Counted from the stretch's first letter, positions 35,941 to 46,048 are shown. The stretch: DNA of 64,000 nt from an uncultured Clostridia bacterium (GCA_947629675.1 CANREM010000004.1:36949-100948), one strand, 5' to 3'. Numbers and translations: made by a program. Notes: generated from the letters alone by a model not told the origin.

Positions 35941-35983
35941 AAGAATACGTCCCTCGGCACACAGGCCGGGGGACGTATTCTTT
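35941..35983. terminator. Bidirectional terminator between lacI-type gene and GH16
   Basis: AAGAATACGTCCCTCGG..CCGGGGGACGTATTCTT. Confidence 0.85.
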
Positions 35984-35999
35984 AGGAAAAATGGAGGAA

Positions 36000-37550
36000 T
36001 TATATGCCAAGATAGGTGAGGGAGATGTCGTCGAAGTAACAATTCCCCGATGAAACCTTGTTCATAAGGTAGTAGCGGATGCTCCTGATGTTGTCCTTGT
36101 CGACGGTGAATTCGATCTCGAAAGACTTCCATTCCGCACTGCTGCCGATCTCGAGCGTCTTGTTCCCGTTCGTCTGCGAAGTGGTGGCATAGCCGTTGAG
36201 ATAGGTGTAACGGAACGCCGCGACGGCGTCGCCCGTTGTGCGGTATCTGCCCGTGAGTTTATATTTGAACCCCGTCGTCGCACCGCGCAGCCATTGGCCG
36301 AGAAGGCCGCCGTTTTTGATCTCCGCGCAGGTATTCTGCGTGCCGCTGCCCGCATTCTCGATGTACTCGGGATCCACGCTGCTGTCCGGGACGAAGGCCT
36401 CCAAGGATTCATCCTTCACCGTGTAATCTATCCAAGGGTTGCCGTAGTAGCCATAGCTGTCAGTGCCGCGCTCGAAGTCGCCGTTCGCACACTTCTCCGC
36501 AACGGGCACTTTCGTGAGCGTCTTGGGGACATACCCTTCGGCGTGGTTGCGGTTCTGCACGGGACGCTGTTCCCAGTTTTCCATCTCGAAGGGGATGTAT
36601 CGCCACCACGAGATCTGGGCAAAGTCGCTCTCGAACATGCGGCTGTCGGGCGACTTATATTCCTTGTCGGGGTCGGTCACACCGCCGCCCGCCCACGAAG
36701 GGCACCAGATGCCGAGGTTGAGCGTCGCGTTGGTGGTGGGGACGTTGCTGTCGATGGTCATCGTCTTGATGCCGTCGATGTAGTAATCCACATAGGGGAT
36801 CTCCGCATCCGTCACCCAGTCGAAGGAGTAGATGTGCCAATTTCCGTCGTTGACGAAGTATTCGAGGGGCTGGTCGAAGTTGGAGTTGTTGGAAGGGGAG
36901 GTCCACGTCGTGTAGAACGCATGCGAGAAGTCGGGTTTGAGGCCAAGCTCGATGTCGATCTCGTTCTGCTGGGTGGAGCCGTCGTTGAGGGTGAACCACG
37001 AGTATACCCACATGGAGGTGAGCGCGCCCACCCGCGGGCAGGCCTTCATCTTGACGTCGTATCTCCCGGGGCCGAGTGCCTCGACGGTAGAAAGGCATGC
37101 GCCCGTGTTGACGCCGTATCCCTGCTGCTGGGTAAAGAGCGTCTTGCCGTCGCCGTATTGTGCCTTCTCCTCCGCCGTATACAGGTCGTCCCGCGACATA
37201 TCATAATAGGATCCGTTCGCCCGGAGCAGCAGATGCGTATCCGGATCCGCGGGATCGTTCACGAGAAAGACGTTCTGCGGGCGCACGCCGCTCTGATCTG
37301 TCTCCCACGCCTCCCAGACGCTGTCGGAGATGACCCAGCGGTCAAGGTCGATGCCGTCTTTGAAGTCGTCGTACAGCATTTCGTCATAGTTGAGTTTATA
37401 CCGCGTCGCGACCGACCTGTAGTACTCGTCGCCGAAGTCGAAGGTCTTACCCGCGAGGCCGTCATTGGGACCGCCGCAGCCCGCAAACCCGAACGCCGAC
37501 GCCGCAAGGGCACCCGCCGCAAGCACAAATAACGCCCTGTGTAGTTTCAT
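36000..37550 (-). CDS. GH16-family glycoside hydrolase lipoprotein with C-terminal carbohydrate-binding-like domain
   Basis: Lipobox FAGC; catalytic NEIDIELGLKP; HIYSFDWVTD..VDYYIDGIKTMTI; C-terminal FERGTDSYG..YKLTGRYRTTGDAVAAFRY. Confidence 0.88.
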   Translation of the reverse strand: MKLHRALFVLAAGALAASAFGFAGCGGPNDGLAGKTFDFGDEYYRSVATRYKLNYDEMLYDDFKDGIDLDRWVISDSVWEAWETDQSGVRPQNVFLVNDPADPDTHLLLRANGSYYDMSRDDLYTAEEKAQYGDGKTLFTQQQGYGVNTGACLSTVEALGPGRYDVKMKACPRVGALTSMWVYSWFTLNDGSTQQNEIDIELGLKPDFSHAFYTTWTSPSNNSNFDQPLEYFVNDGNWHIYSFDWVTDAEIPYVDYYIDGIKTMTIDSNVPTTNATLNLGIWCPSWAGGGVTDPDKEYKSPDSRMFESDFAQISWWRYIPFEMENWEQRPVQNRNHAEGYVPKTLTKVPVAEKCANGDFERGTDSYGYYGNPWIDYTVKDESLEAFVPDSSVDPEYIENAGSGTQNTCAEIKNGGLLGQWLRGATTGFKYKLTGRYRTTGDAVAAFRYTYLNGYATTSQTNGNKTLEIGSSAEWKSFEIEFTVDKDNIRSIRYYLMNKVSSGNCYFDDISLTYLGI

Positions 37551-37565
37551 ACATCCCTCCCGTTA

Positions 37566-37577
37566 GAAATCGGTTTC
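37566..37577. promoter_or_regulatory. LacI-family operator copy 2 (GH16 promoter)
   Basis: GAAATCGGTTTC just downstream of the -10 of the minus-strand promoter. Confidence 0.85.
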
Positions 37578-37591
37578 TGAAATTCGCCCTT

Positions 37592-37620
37592 ATTATATAT
37601 CGGAAAAGTCGCCTTGTCAA
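37592..37620 (-). promoter_or_regulatory. GH16 promoter
   Basis: Minus strand TTGACA-17-TATAAT. Confidence 0.85.
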
Positions 37621-37681
37621 CTGCTTTTGAAAAAAATTAAAAAATTATGGGAGAAAATTGCAAAAATTTTCCCGTTTAGTG

Positions 37682-37710
37682 TTGACAATGCGCATATGCC
37701 GTGATATAAT
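37682..37710 (+). promoter_or_regulatory. Promoter of ABC transporter/glucan operon
   Basis: TTGACA-17-TATAAT. Confidence 0.85.
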
Positions 37711-37752
37711 TCAAATCGGAAAACGGCTTTTTCTCTTTTTTTTGCGGTCATG

Positions 37753-37764
37753 GAAATCGGTTTC
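37753..37764. promoter_or_regulatory. LacI-family operator copy 3
   Basis: GAAATCGGTTTC downstream of 37682-37710 promoter. Confidence 0.85.
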
Positions 37765-37941
37765 GTTTCCAAAAACGGCAGAAAACGGGAGAAAAAGGGC
37801 GGTTTTCGCGGATATTTTATAGCGGATATTTTATATCCGCGGAGGGCAGAACAGTTCTGCCCTACAAAAAACATTACCCGGAAAAGATCGTGAAAACGAC
37901 CATAATAAATCAAGGAAATCATTTTTAGGAGGGATCCTGTT

Positions 37942-39684
37942 GTGAGAAAGAAGGTCATATCCGTCGCACTTGCCGCCGTGCTTGCATGCGGTGCTGCATC
38001 GCTCGCGGCATGCGGTGCGAAGAAGAATGAGAATGAACTTTGGATCACCTATTTCAAGGGCGGTTACGGTTCGGAGTGGGTGGAGCAGCTCGCCCGCAAG
38101 TTCGAGCAGGAGAACGAGGGGGTCGTCGTCAAGGCCTTCCCCGATACCCAGCTCATCGACGCCGTTCCGAACATGATGAAGAACGGCACGAAGTACGACC
38201 TCATCTTCTGCCATGACGTTACATGGGAAGATTTCGTCGCCCCCGGCCAGATCTATTGCCTCGACGACCTCTATGAGACGGAGGTGAGCGAAGGCGTCAC
38301 CTTTGCCGACCGCATCTGGGACGAGGACGTCCTCGCAAGCTGCCGTTATCCGGACGCGAACGGCGAATACCACTATTATAAAGTGCCGTGGACGATCGGG
38401 ACGGCGGGCATCGCCTACAACCTCACGATCATGGACAGGATCGACACTTGGTTTGCAAAATCCGCCGGGCAGACTTATCTTGCATCTGCGAATGGCGGCG
38501 GCAACACAGCGCGCAGGTGGAACAGGACCCCGCCCAAGGATTACTACGACCTTCTGCAATATTGCAACGACATCGTTGCGTCGAAATTGACCGTGGACCC
38601 CGACGAGCCGACTTCGGATAAGATCGTTCCCTTCACGTGGTCGGGCGTCTCCGAGGAATGGCAGTGGGACTACGTCCTCTTCGACTGGTGGGGACAGCTC
38701 GCAGGCCCTCAGACGATGAACACCTTCAAGAACTTCGGCAACGTCGACGAGAACTTCAACTTCGATGTCTCCAAGCAGAATTCGCCCATGAAGGAAGTTT
38801 ACGACCCCGAAAGGGCGGCCGTCAAGCGGAATGCAGACGGCACCCTCAATGCCGGGGAGAGCGACTTTATCGGCTGGAAGGAATTCAAACAGGCATATGA
38901 GCTTTGGTATGACCTCGTCGTCGGCCACAATGATTGGTCGTACAAGAAAGTGAGCAGCATGAGCAAGTTCGACAACGAGCAGGCTTTTGCGAACGGCTTT
39001 GCGGCCATGACCCCCGCGGCATGCTGGATCGAGTACGAGTCCAAGACCTTCCTCGATGCGAGCGGCCAGCAGATCTCCATCATGCCCACGCCCATCATTT
39101 CCAATGTCAAGATGGACGCAAACGGCAAGGTGCTTGCAAAGGACGCTGCGAATGCGGCGGTCACCCTCGACGCCATCCATGCCGAGGAGGGGGCGACGGA
39201 GAAGGTCATCGAGATTGGCGGCACGAAGTACAACAGGGTCTCCTTCACAAGCTCCTTCGGCGACAGCGTGATGATCCCCGCCCGCTCGAGCGGCAGAGAC
39301 CTCGCCGTCAAATTCATCCTTTTCATGCAGCGCGAGGAGAATGCGAAGCTCTTCACCAAGCTCTCCGGCGGCACCGTCCTTCCCTATAAATATGAGTATT
39401 GGAACAGCTTTGTGGAGGACGGCGTGAACAAGGCCTCGGCATGGCAGCAGGCCATCTTCGAGATCGACAGGAACAGTACGAAGTTCAACAACTATACCCA
39501 GCATCCCATGATGCGCAAGACCGACCTCCGCGGCACGGCGCGCATGACCACCATCTGGCCGGAGAACGACTATGTCTACCTCAAGGCATGGCAGAATTCC
39601 GCAAAGTACGCGCCCGACGCCCTCTTTGAGGACATCTACAACAAGGTAACGACAAAGTGGCAGATCTATCTCAATGACCTTTGA
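37942..39684 (+). CDS. Extracellular solute-binding lipoprotein (ABC sugar transporter), GTG start
   Basis: MRKKVISVALAAVLACGAASLAACGAKKNENELWITYFKGGYGSEWVEQLARKFEQEN; followed by permeases. Confidence 0.92.
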   Translation: MRKKVISVALAAVLACGAASLAACGAKKNENELWITYFKGGYGSEWVEQLARKFEQENEGVVVKAFPDTQLIDAVPNMMKNGTKYDLIFCHDVTWEDFVAPGQIYCLDDLYETEVSEGVTFADRIWDEDVLASCRYPDANGEYHYYKVPWTIGTAGIAYNLTIMDRIDTWFAKSAGQTYLASANGGGNTARRWNRTPPKDYYDLLQYCNDIVASKLTVDPDEPTSDKIVPFTWSGVSEEWQWDYVLFDWWGQLAGPQTMNTFKNFGNVDENFNFDVSKQNSPMKEVYDPERAAVKRNADGTLNAGESDFIGWKEFKQAYELWYDLVVGHNDWSYKKVSSMSKFDNEQAFANGFAAMTPAACWIEYESKTFLDASGQQISIMPTPIISNVKMDANGKVLAKDAANAAVTLDAIHAEEGATEKVIEIGGTKYNRVSFTSSFGDSVMIPARSSGRDLAVKFILFMQREENAKLFTKLSGGTVLPYKYEYWNSFVEDGVNKASAWQQAIFEIDRNSTKFNNYTQHPMMRKTDLRGTARMTTIWPENDYVYLKAWQNSAKYAPDALFEDIYNKVTTKWQIYLNDL

Positions 39685-39706
39685 TGAAAGATTTCAGGTG
39701 AAAGAT

Positions 39707-40798
39707 ATGCAGGAAAACAACGCATACGACGAGAATGCCGGAATGCTCGACGAGGCACCCATGTCCGACGAGACCGTCTTAAACGAGGCACCCATGCCCG
39801 AAGAGGCGGTCATACTCGGAGCAGTGGAAGAGTCCCAAGAGGATGATATCCCGGCCGAAGAAGAGATCCCCAAACCCCGCAGGAAACACTGGCGGGGATT
39901 TCGGGCTTTTTTCAGGAGCCGCAAATTCCGCCGCGGGCTGTTCATCACGCTCATGCTCCTCTACCCGGTCGCGCAGTTCCTCATCATGTGGGCGTTCGTC
40001 AACATCGACTCCATCATCATGACCTTCCAGAAGTACGACACGGTGAAGGGGTGGAAATTTGTCGGGTTGGACAATTACAAAAACTGGTTCCAGAAGTTCA
40101 GGGCGGATCCCGCGTACACGACGATGATGGTCAATTCCGCCCTGCACTCCGTGGTGGGGATGTTCATCATCTTCCCGCTATGCCTCATGATCTCATATTT
40201 CCTGTGCCGCAAGGTCCCGCTGTCGGGATTCTTCAGGGTGGTGTTCTACCTTCCCTCCATCATCCCGCTCGTGGTGCTCGCGCTCGGATTTACGAACATG
40301 ATCAAGGTGGACGGCCTCCTCGGCAAACTTTATGAGGGCTTCAATCTGGAGGCCCCCGCCCTCCTCGTTCCGCCCAAAGTGCGCTGGACGATCTACGGCT
40401 TCACCGTATGGGCGGGGCTTGGCGGGAATTTGCTCCTTCTTTCGGGGACGATCAAGCGTGTGCCCGAGGAGGTGCTTGAAAGTGCCCGCCTCGACGGCCT
40501 CGGCACGATGGGGGAACTCTTCCGCATCGTCGTTCCCATGATCTGGCCCACCCTCGTGACGCTCTTCATCATGTCGATGATGGGGATCTTCTCCGTCGTA
40601 TTCCAGCCGCTCTTTTTGACGGATAAACTCATGGATGAGACGATGACGCTCGGGCTGTGGATCTTCAACAAGGCGACGGACAATGCGGGCAACGTGCAGG
40701 CGGCGACCCTCGGCATCATGAGTACCGTTATCGTTGCACCCATCATCCTTCTGACCCGCTGGGCACTCGACAAGATGTTTTCCGGCGTCGACTATTGA
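39707..40798 (+). CDS. ABC sugar transporter permease (MalF-like) with acidic N-terminal extension
   Basis: LFITLMLLYPVAQFLIMWAFVNIDSIIMTFQKYD..SGTIKRVPEEVLESARLDGLGTMGELFRIVVPMIWPT (EAA loop). Confidence 0.92.
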   Translation: MQENNAYDENAGMLDEAPMSDETVLNEAPMPEEAVILGAVEESQEDDIPAEEEIPKPRRKHWRGFRAFFRSRKFRRGLFITLMLLYPVAQFLIMWAFVNIDSIIMTFQKYDTVKGWKFVGLDNYKNWFQKFRADPAYTTMMVNSALHSVVGMFIIFPLCLMISYFLCRKVPLSGFFRVVFYLPSIIPLVVLALGFTNMIKVDGLLGKLYEGFNLEAPALLVPPKVRWTIYGFTVWAGLGGNLLLLSGTIKRVPEEVLESARLDGLGTMGELFRIVVPMIWPTLVTLFIMSMMGIFSVVFQPLFLTDKLMDETMTLGLWIFNKATDNAGNVQAATLGIMSTVIVAPIILLTRWALDKMFSGVDY

Positions 40799-40807
40799 GA
40801 GGTAGAT

Positions 40808-41740
40808 ATGGAAGAAGAAAATGATATCGGCTCCGTCCCGGTAGCCAAGAAAAGCATCCGTCATAAACTCTACCACGGCACCATCGGTGCGGCAAAGCGC
40901 GCGGGGGCAAAGAAGACCTCGCTCTTTACCGTAGTCTTTATCCTCTTTATCATCTACGCCCTGCTCCTCCTCATTCCCTTCTTCTGGATGGTGTTCAACT
41001 CCTTCAAGGGGCCGATCGAATTCGGTCTGGATAAATGGAGCTTCAACTTCACGGCGGGATTCGACAACTACGTCAAGGCCTTCAATTATAAGGTCAAGGA
41101 TACGACCGTCCTCGGGATGTATCTCAACTCCATCCTCGTGGTGGGCGGCGGCGTCGTGGTGACGCTCGTCTCCTGCACCCTCGCCTCCTACACGATGGCG
41201 AAGTACAAATTCCACGGCCGCGGCCTCATCTACAACATCGTCATCATCGCCATGATGGTGCCCATCGTCGGGACGCTCCCCGCGCAGTACCGCCTCATGC
41301 AGAAACTTGGCCTTGTCGACAACATCGTCGGCGTGTGGTTCCTCTATTCGGGCGGGTTCGGCTTCAACTTCCTCTTTTTGTATTCCTACTTCAAGAGCAT
41401 CAGCTGGACGTATGCCGAGGCGGCGCAGATCGACGGGGCTTCGGACTTCCGCATCTTCATCCAGATCATGGTCCCCATGGCGCGCCCCGCGCTCACGGCG
41501 GTGGGGGTACTCACCTTCATGGGGCTTTGGTGCGACTATCAGACCCCGTACTTCTATCTGAACAGCATGCCGACGATCGCATTGGGTCTCAAGGACATGT
41601 CCGACCAGCTTGCATACGACCCCAACTATCCGCTCGTCCTCGCCACTGCGATCATGGCGACCATCCCCATCCTCGTCCTGTTCTGCGCCTTCCAGAAGAC
41701 GATCATGAACAACATGACGGTGGGCGGGCTAAAAGGTTAA
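40808..41740 (+). CDS. ABC sugar transporter permease (MalG-like)
   Basis: LLLIPFFWMVFNSFKGP..YFKSISWTYAEAAQIDGASDFRIFIQIMVPMARPAL (EAA loop). Confidence 0.93.
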   Translation: MEEENDIGSVPVAKKSIRHKLYHGTIGAAKRAGAKKTSLFTVVFILFIIYALLLLIPFFWMVFNSFKGPIEFGLDKWSFNFTAGFDNYVKAFNYKVKDTTVLGMYLNSILVVGGGVVVTLVSCTLASYTMAKYKFHGRGLIYNIVIIAMMVPIVGTLPAQYRLMQKLGLVDNIVGVWFLYSGGFGFNFLFLYSYFKSISWTYAEAAQIDGASDFRIFIQIMVPMARPALTAVGVLTFMGLWCDYQTPYFYLNSMPTIALGLKDMSDQLAYDPNYPLVLATAIMATIPILVLFCAFQKTIMNNMTVGGLKG

Positions 41741-41769
41741 ACGCGCTTTAAGCGGCAAGGAGATCAATC

Positions 41770-43077
41770 ATGAAAAAATACGCTTTTGCGGTGGCTGCGG
41801 CTACCATGCTCCTCTCGGCTGCATTCTGCTTTACGGGCTGCGGCGGTCCCGAAGGGACGATCACAAAAGTGCCCAACGAGGGCGTTTCGCAGGGCGTCCC
41901 CGAGAGCGTGGGCGAATACGACGAGACCGTCTATTTCGAACGGGAAGCTCCCGCCGACGTCCGCATCGACTTCCATACGAAGAGCATCCGCAAGGTCTCT
42001 TACAAATACCGCACGCTGAGATCGGGGGAGTACAGCTTCAACGGCAATGTCCTCACCGTAGACAGCAAAGTGTTCGAAGGGGAGAGCGCGGGCGACAAGC
42101 GGCTGAGAGTGTTCGTCGAAAACAACTTCGTCGAAGTCACCGTGCGCGTCGTCACGAAGGTCATCTACACGACGGAGGACTTCGACGCCATCCGGAATGA
42201 CCTCAACGGCGTGTATGTGCTCGGCGCGGACATCGACTTTGCGAACGCGCCCTTCTGGCCCATCGGCAAGTCCTTTGAAGAGGGCGGCAAGACGGCCACA
42301 TTCGAGGGCATCTTCGACGGCATGGGGCATGCCGTCAAGAACATCACCATCAATGCATACGACAATGCGGTCGGGGAGGACGGCAGCAATCAAGGCCCCT
42401 CGCTCGGCGACAAAGTCTCCAACGCCGCGAACTACAACAACGGCATCTTCATGTCGACGGGCGGCAGTGCGCAGATCCTCAACACCGACTTTGTGAATAT
42501 CAGCATCGAATGTCAGGGCCTCGGCGGCGCGGTCGTTGGCGCGAACGGCGGGATCATCAAAAACTGCCGCGTGAGCTGCTCGCTCCACCACCACTCCGAA
42601 TGGGCGGAACATGCCGGCGGGATCGCGGGCGTGAACGGCTCGAGCGATGCGGCGGGCACGATCGAAAACTGCATCGTCGTCTACTCGACGCACGGCGGGG
42701 ACCGCGGCATCGCGGATTGGAACCCGGGCGGCATCATCAAGAATTGCTATGCGGCCGTTTCGGACGATTACGTCTTCCATATCGCCTATGACAGCGAGAC
42801 GAAGAGCGTCCCCGAGGGCTTCGACTATGACGAATGGGTGCTGGGTGGACCGGACAGGTGGCGGGACCTCCTCGGCTGGAACTCCATTCCCGCCTTCCCC
42901 GGTTCGGTGGATACGGCGCAGGGCATCTTCTACAAGGGCGGCGACATCATCAACTCGGATGTCGTCAGAAAGGAATTTTTGCTTGATCCCGCCAACTTCC
43001 CCGAAGAGGACGGCTGGGACAGAGAGATTTGGAATTTCGCCGAGGGGCAGTTCCCGACGCTGAAAGTTCAGAACTGA
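41770..43077 (+). CDS. Lipoprotein with GLUG-like/beta-helix repeats
   Basis: Lipobox FTGC; NGGIIKNCRVSCSLHHHSEWAEHAGGIAGVNGSSDAAGTIENCIVVYSTHGG..GGIIKNCYAAVSDD. Confidence 0.7.
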   Translation: MKKYAFAVAAATMLLSAAFCFTGCGGPEGTITKVPNEGVSQGVPESVGEYDETVYFEREAPADVRIDFHTKSIRKVSYKYRTLRSGEYSFNGNVLTVDSKVFEGESAGDKRLRVFVENNFVEVTVRVVTKVIYTTEDFDAIRNDLNGVYVLGADIDFANAPFWPIGKSFEEGGKTATFEGIFDGMGHAVKNITINAYDNAVGEDGSNQGPSLGDKVSNAANYNNGIFMSTGGSAQILNTDFVNISIECQGLGGAVVGANGGIIKNCRVSCSLHHHSEWAEHAGGIAGVNGSSDAAGTIENCIVVYSTHGGDRGIADWNPGGIIKNCYAAVSDDYVFHIAYDSETKSVPEGFDYDEWVLGGPDRWRDLLGWNSIPAFPGSVDTAQGIFYKGGDIINSDVVRKEFLLDPANFPEEDGWDREIWNFAEGQFPTLKVQN

Positions 43078-43081
43078 AAAG

Positions 43082-46048
43082 ATGAAAGACAGCAACTTTG
43101 AAAACGGAAAATTCATAATAGACAACTTCGCGAAGCGGCCTCCGTTTACAAACTTTCTGCCCGGGATCGCGGGCCTTGACGGTCGCCCCGTATGGGCGTT
43201 CTATGTGAGCCGCGGACAGGGCATCGCCGGCTTCGGCGTGGGGGGAAAGGACCATCCCATCATGGAGTTTTTCCCCGCGGAAGTCGCCTATGCCCGCGCG
43301 CCCTTGCAGGGATTCCGCACCTTCCTTCGGATAGACGGCAGGGCGGCGGAGCCGTTTCGCGTGGGCGGCAAAGAAAAGACGCGCATGGAGATCTGCCGCT
43401 ACGGCTTTTGCATCGAAGAGCGTTCCGCCCGCTACACCTTCCGCGCGGAGTATTTCGGCGTTCCGAACAGGGACTATGCCGCCCTCGGCAGGATCGTGAG
43501 CTACACCAACGAGACGGACACAGCGCAGGAGATCGAGATGCTCGACGGCCTTGCGCAGATGCTGCCCTTCGGCATCGGGAACGGAGAGTTCAAGGAGGCG
43601 GGGAACCTCTTCAAGAGCTGGATGGTCGCAGACGGCACGGATGAGGGCTTTGCCTACATCCGCATGAACTCTTCGACGGCCGACTGTGCGGAGGTCAAGG
43701 CGGTCAAGGGGGGGAACTTCTTCCTGCCCGTCGGCGGCGAGGCGGTGGTGGACCCCAACCTCGTATTCGGCACCGACCGCACAATGGTCTACGCCTCTCC
43801 CTTCAACGAGAGGGGCCTTGGCGAAGGGGAGATCTCTTCCCAACGCCGCGAAAACGAGCTTTTCTGCGCATTTGCGCACAGGCGCATCCTTGTTTTCCCG
43901 CACGAGACGGCGACCTTCTGCTCCCTCTATGGCACCGCGGACAACTTCGAAAGGGTGCGCTCTCTCAAGGCGAGCCTCACCTCCGAAGAAGTTCTCGGGA
44001 TGCGCGAGGAAGCCAAAGCCATCGTCGAGGACATCGCCGCAAAGGTCGAGACACATACGGCCATCCCCGTATTCGACGCCTACATCAAGCAGTGCTATTT
44101 CGACAACGTCCTGCGCGGCGGCCTTCCGGTCATGGTGGGCGGAAAACCCGTCTACGTCTATTCCCGCAAGCACGGCGATCCCGAGCGCGACTATAATTGC
44201 TTCTATATCGCCCCGACGCCGTACAGCACGGGCAGGGGGAACTTCCGGGATGTGGTACAGAACCGCCGAAGCGACGTTCTCATCACGCCCTGCTGCGGCG
44301 ACCTCAACATCAGATATTTCTTCTCCCTTCTGCAGGCGGACGGCTACAATCCGCTCTCCGTGGGGGAGATCGCGTATACATGCCGCAATATTCCCGCAAA
44401 GTATGAGGGGGATGCCACCTTCCCGAGGGGGAAGTTCTCCGTCGGCGAGGCGACGATGAAGCTCGGCCTCCGGAAGGAAGAGCTTGACGAACTCATCCGG
44501 GATTCGGAGAGCGTATACGAGGCGGACTTCGCCGAGGGATATTGGACGGACCACTTCGTCTATCTCATCGACCTGCTCCTCAGCTACCTCGCCGTCTATC
44601 CCGAGCGCGAGCGGGAGATCTTGTTCGGAACGCCCCTCCGCTATTACCGCTCCGAAGCCCGCCTTCTGCCCTACAATAAGAGGGCGATCCTCACCGCCCG
44701 CGGCAAGGTCTGCCGCGCATATGCCATCGAGAAGAGCGGGGAGAAGGGCTGGCAGCAAGCGGGAGAGGAGGACTTTGTCACCTGCCTCTTTGCGAAACTT
44801 CTGCTCCTTGCCGTCATCAAGACGGCGACGCTCGACCCCATCGGGTGCGGCATCGACATGGAGGCGGGCAAACCCGGTTGGTGCGATGCGGCGAACGGCC
44901 TTCCCTCCCTCTTCGGGAGCAACGTCGCCGACGGGGCGGAGCTTTTGCGCCTCCTCAAGGTCCTTCAAAGTTTCCCTCTCTCGGACGCCGATTGGGCGGC
45001 GGAGCAGGGCGCGTTCTTCGAGGAAGTGCTGGAACTTCTCAAAAAGGAGACAGACCCGCAGAAATTTTACCTCGGGGCGAACGCCGCAAAGGATGAATAT
45101 CTCAGGCACGTCTATGCGGGATTCGGGACGCGGCGCGAAGCCATCTCCAAGAGCGATGCGGAGGAATTTTTCTCCCTTGCCATCCAAAAGATCGAGCGCG
45201 GCATGGCGAAGGCCAAGGCTCTCGGCGGCGGCCTCATCCCCACCTATCTCGTATTCGATGTCGAGACGTACGAGCGGGCGGGAGGGGACATCATCCCGAC
45301 GGGCTTTGTAGCGCGGGCACTTCCGCACTTTGCGGAGGGGGTCGCAAAGAGCCTCGCTTTGGGAGACGCCGACGCCTACTTCCGTGCGAGAAACTCCCAA
45401 CTCTACGACGGAGAATTCGGCTTCTTCCTCACCTCCGAACCGCTGGATGAGGAGAGCATCGCGATCGGGCGCATCCGCTCCTTCCCCAAGGGGTGGCTCG
45501 AGCGGGAATCCTGCTTTCTGCACATGCAATATAAGCTCCTCCTCTCCATGCTCAAATGCGGCCTGTATGAAGAGTTTTACGGGGAGATCAAGACGGGCTT
45601 CGTGCCCTTCATGGACCCCGAAAAATACGGCCGCAGCATCCTCGAGAACAGCTCCTTCATCGTTCCCTCGGGCCATGGCGACCGCGCGAAACGCGGCAAG
45701 GGCTATCAGGCGAGGCTCACGGGGGCGAATGCGGAGGCGATCTCCATCTGGCTGTGCATCATGGGGGCGGAGAGGCCGTTCATCCTGGAAGACGGCACCC
45801 TCAAGCTCCACCTCACCCCCAAACTCCATCGGGACTTTTTCGACGGCGGACGGGTGAGTTTCACCCTCTTCGGGAGCGTTAAGATCGAATACATCAACCG
45901 CACGGGCCGCCACACATGGGAGGATGTGCGCATTTCCTCCTACCGCCTGGTGGGCGAAGAGATCATCGAGACGACCGAAGTTTCGGGCAAGCTCGCCGAA
46001 AAAGTTCGCGAAGGCAAATATCAAAAGATCGAGGTATATCTCGCATGA
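43082..46048 (+). CDS. GH94-like glycoside phosphorylase (GH94/GH149/GH161-type; predicted beta-glucan phosphorylase)
   Basis: 988 aa; cellobiose-phosphorylase-like N-terminus (RPVWAFYVSRGQGIAGFGVGGKDHPIMEF), YSRKHGDPERDYNCFYIAPTPYSTGRGNFRDVVQNRRSDV; cluster context. Confidence 0.65.
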   Translation: MKDSNFENGKFIIDNFAKRPPFTNFLPGIAGLDGRPVWAFYVSRGQGIAGFGVGGKDHPIMEFFPAEVAYARAPLQGFRTFLRIDGRAAEPFRVGGKEKTRMEICRYGFCIEERSARYTFRAEYFGVPNRDYAALGRIVSYTNETDTAQEIEMLDGLAQMLPFGIGNGEFKEAGNLFKSWMVADGTDEGFAYIRMNSSTADCAEVKAVKGGNFFLPVGGEAVVDPNLVFGTDRTMVYASPFNERGLGEGEISSQRRENELFCAFAHRRILVFPHETATFCSLYGTADNFERVRSLKASLTSEEVLGMREEAKAIVEDIAAKVETHTAIPVFDAYIKQCYFDNVLRGGLPVMVGGKPVYVYSRKHGDPERDYNCFYIAPTPYSTGRGNFRDVVQNRRSDVLITPCCGDLNIRYFFSLLQADGYNPLSVGEIAYTCRNIPAKYEGDATFPRGKFSVGEATMKLGLRKEELDELIRDSESVYEADFAEGYWTDHFVYLIDLLLSYLAVYPEREREILFGTPLRYYRSEARLLPYNKRAILTARGKVCRAYAIEKSGEKGWQQAGEEDFVTCLFAKLLLLAVIKTATLDPIGCGIDMEAGKPGWCDAANGLPSLFGSNVADGAELLRLLKVLQSFPLSDADWAAEQGAFFEEVLELLKKETDPQKFYLGANAAKDEYLRHVYAGFGTRREAISKSDAEEFFSLAIQKIERGMAKAKALGGGLIPTYLVFDVETYERAGGDIIPTGFVARALPHFAEGVAKSLALGDADAYFRARNSQLYDGEFGFFLTSEPLDEESIAIGRIRSFPKGWLERESCFLHMQYKLLLSMLKCGLYEEFYGEIKTGFVPFMDPEKYGRSILENSSFIVPSGHGDRAKRGKGYQARLTGANAEAISIWLCIMGAERPFILEDGTLKLHLTPKLHRDFFDGGRVSFTLFGSVKIEYINRTGRHTWEDVRISSYRLVGEEIIETTEVSGKLAEKVREGKYQKIEVYLA

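Noticed and set aside
37831-39504. 557-aa minus-strand ORF
   Set aside because: Antisense to the solute-binding protein; no independent support.
42965-46024. 1019-aa minus-strand ORF
   Set aside because: Fully antisense to the GH94-like phosphorylase; low-complexity Arg/Glu/Val composition typical of a mirror frame in GC-rich DNA; no recognisable domain.
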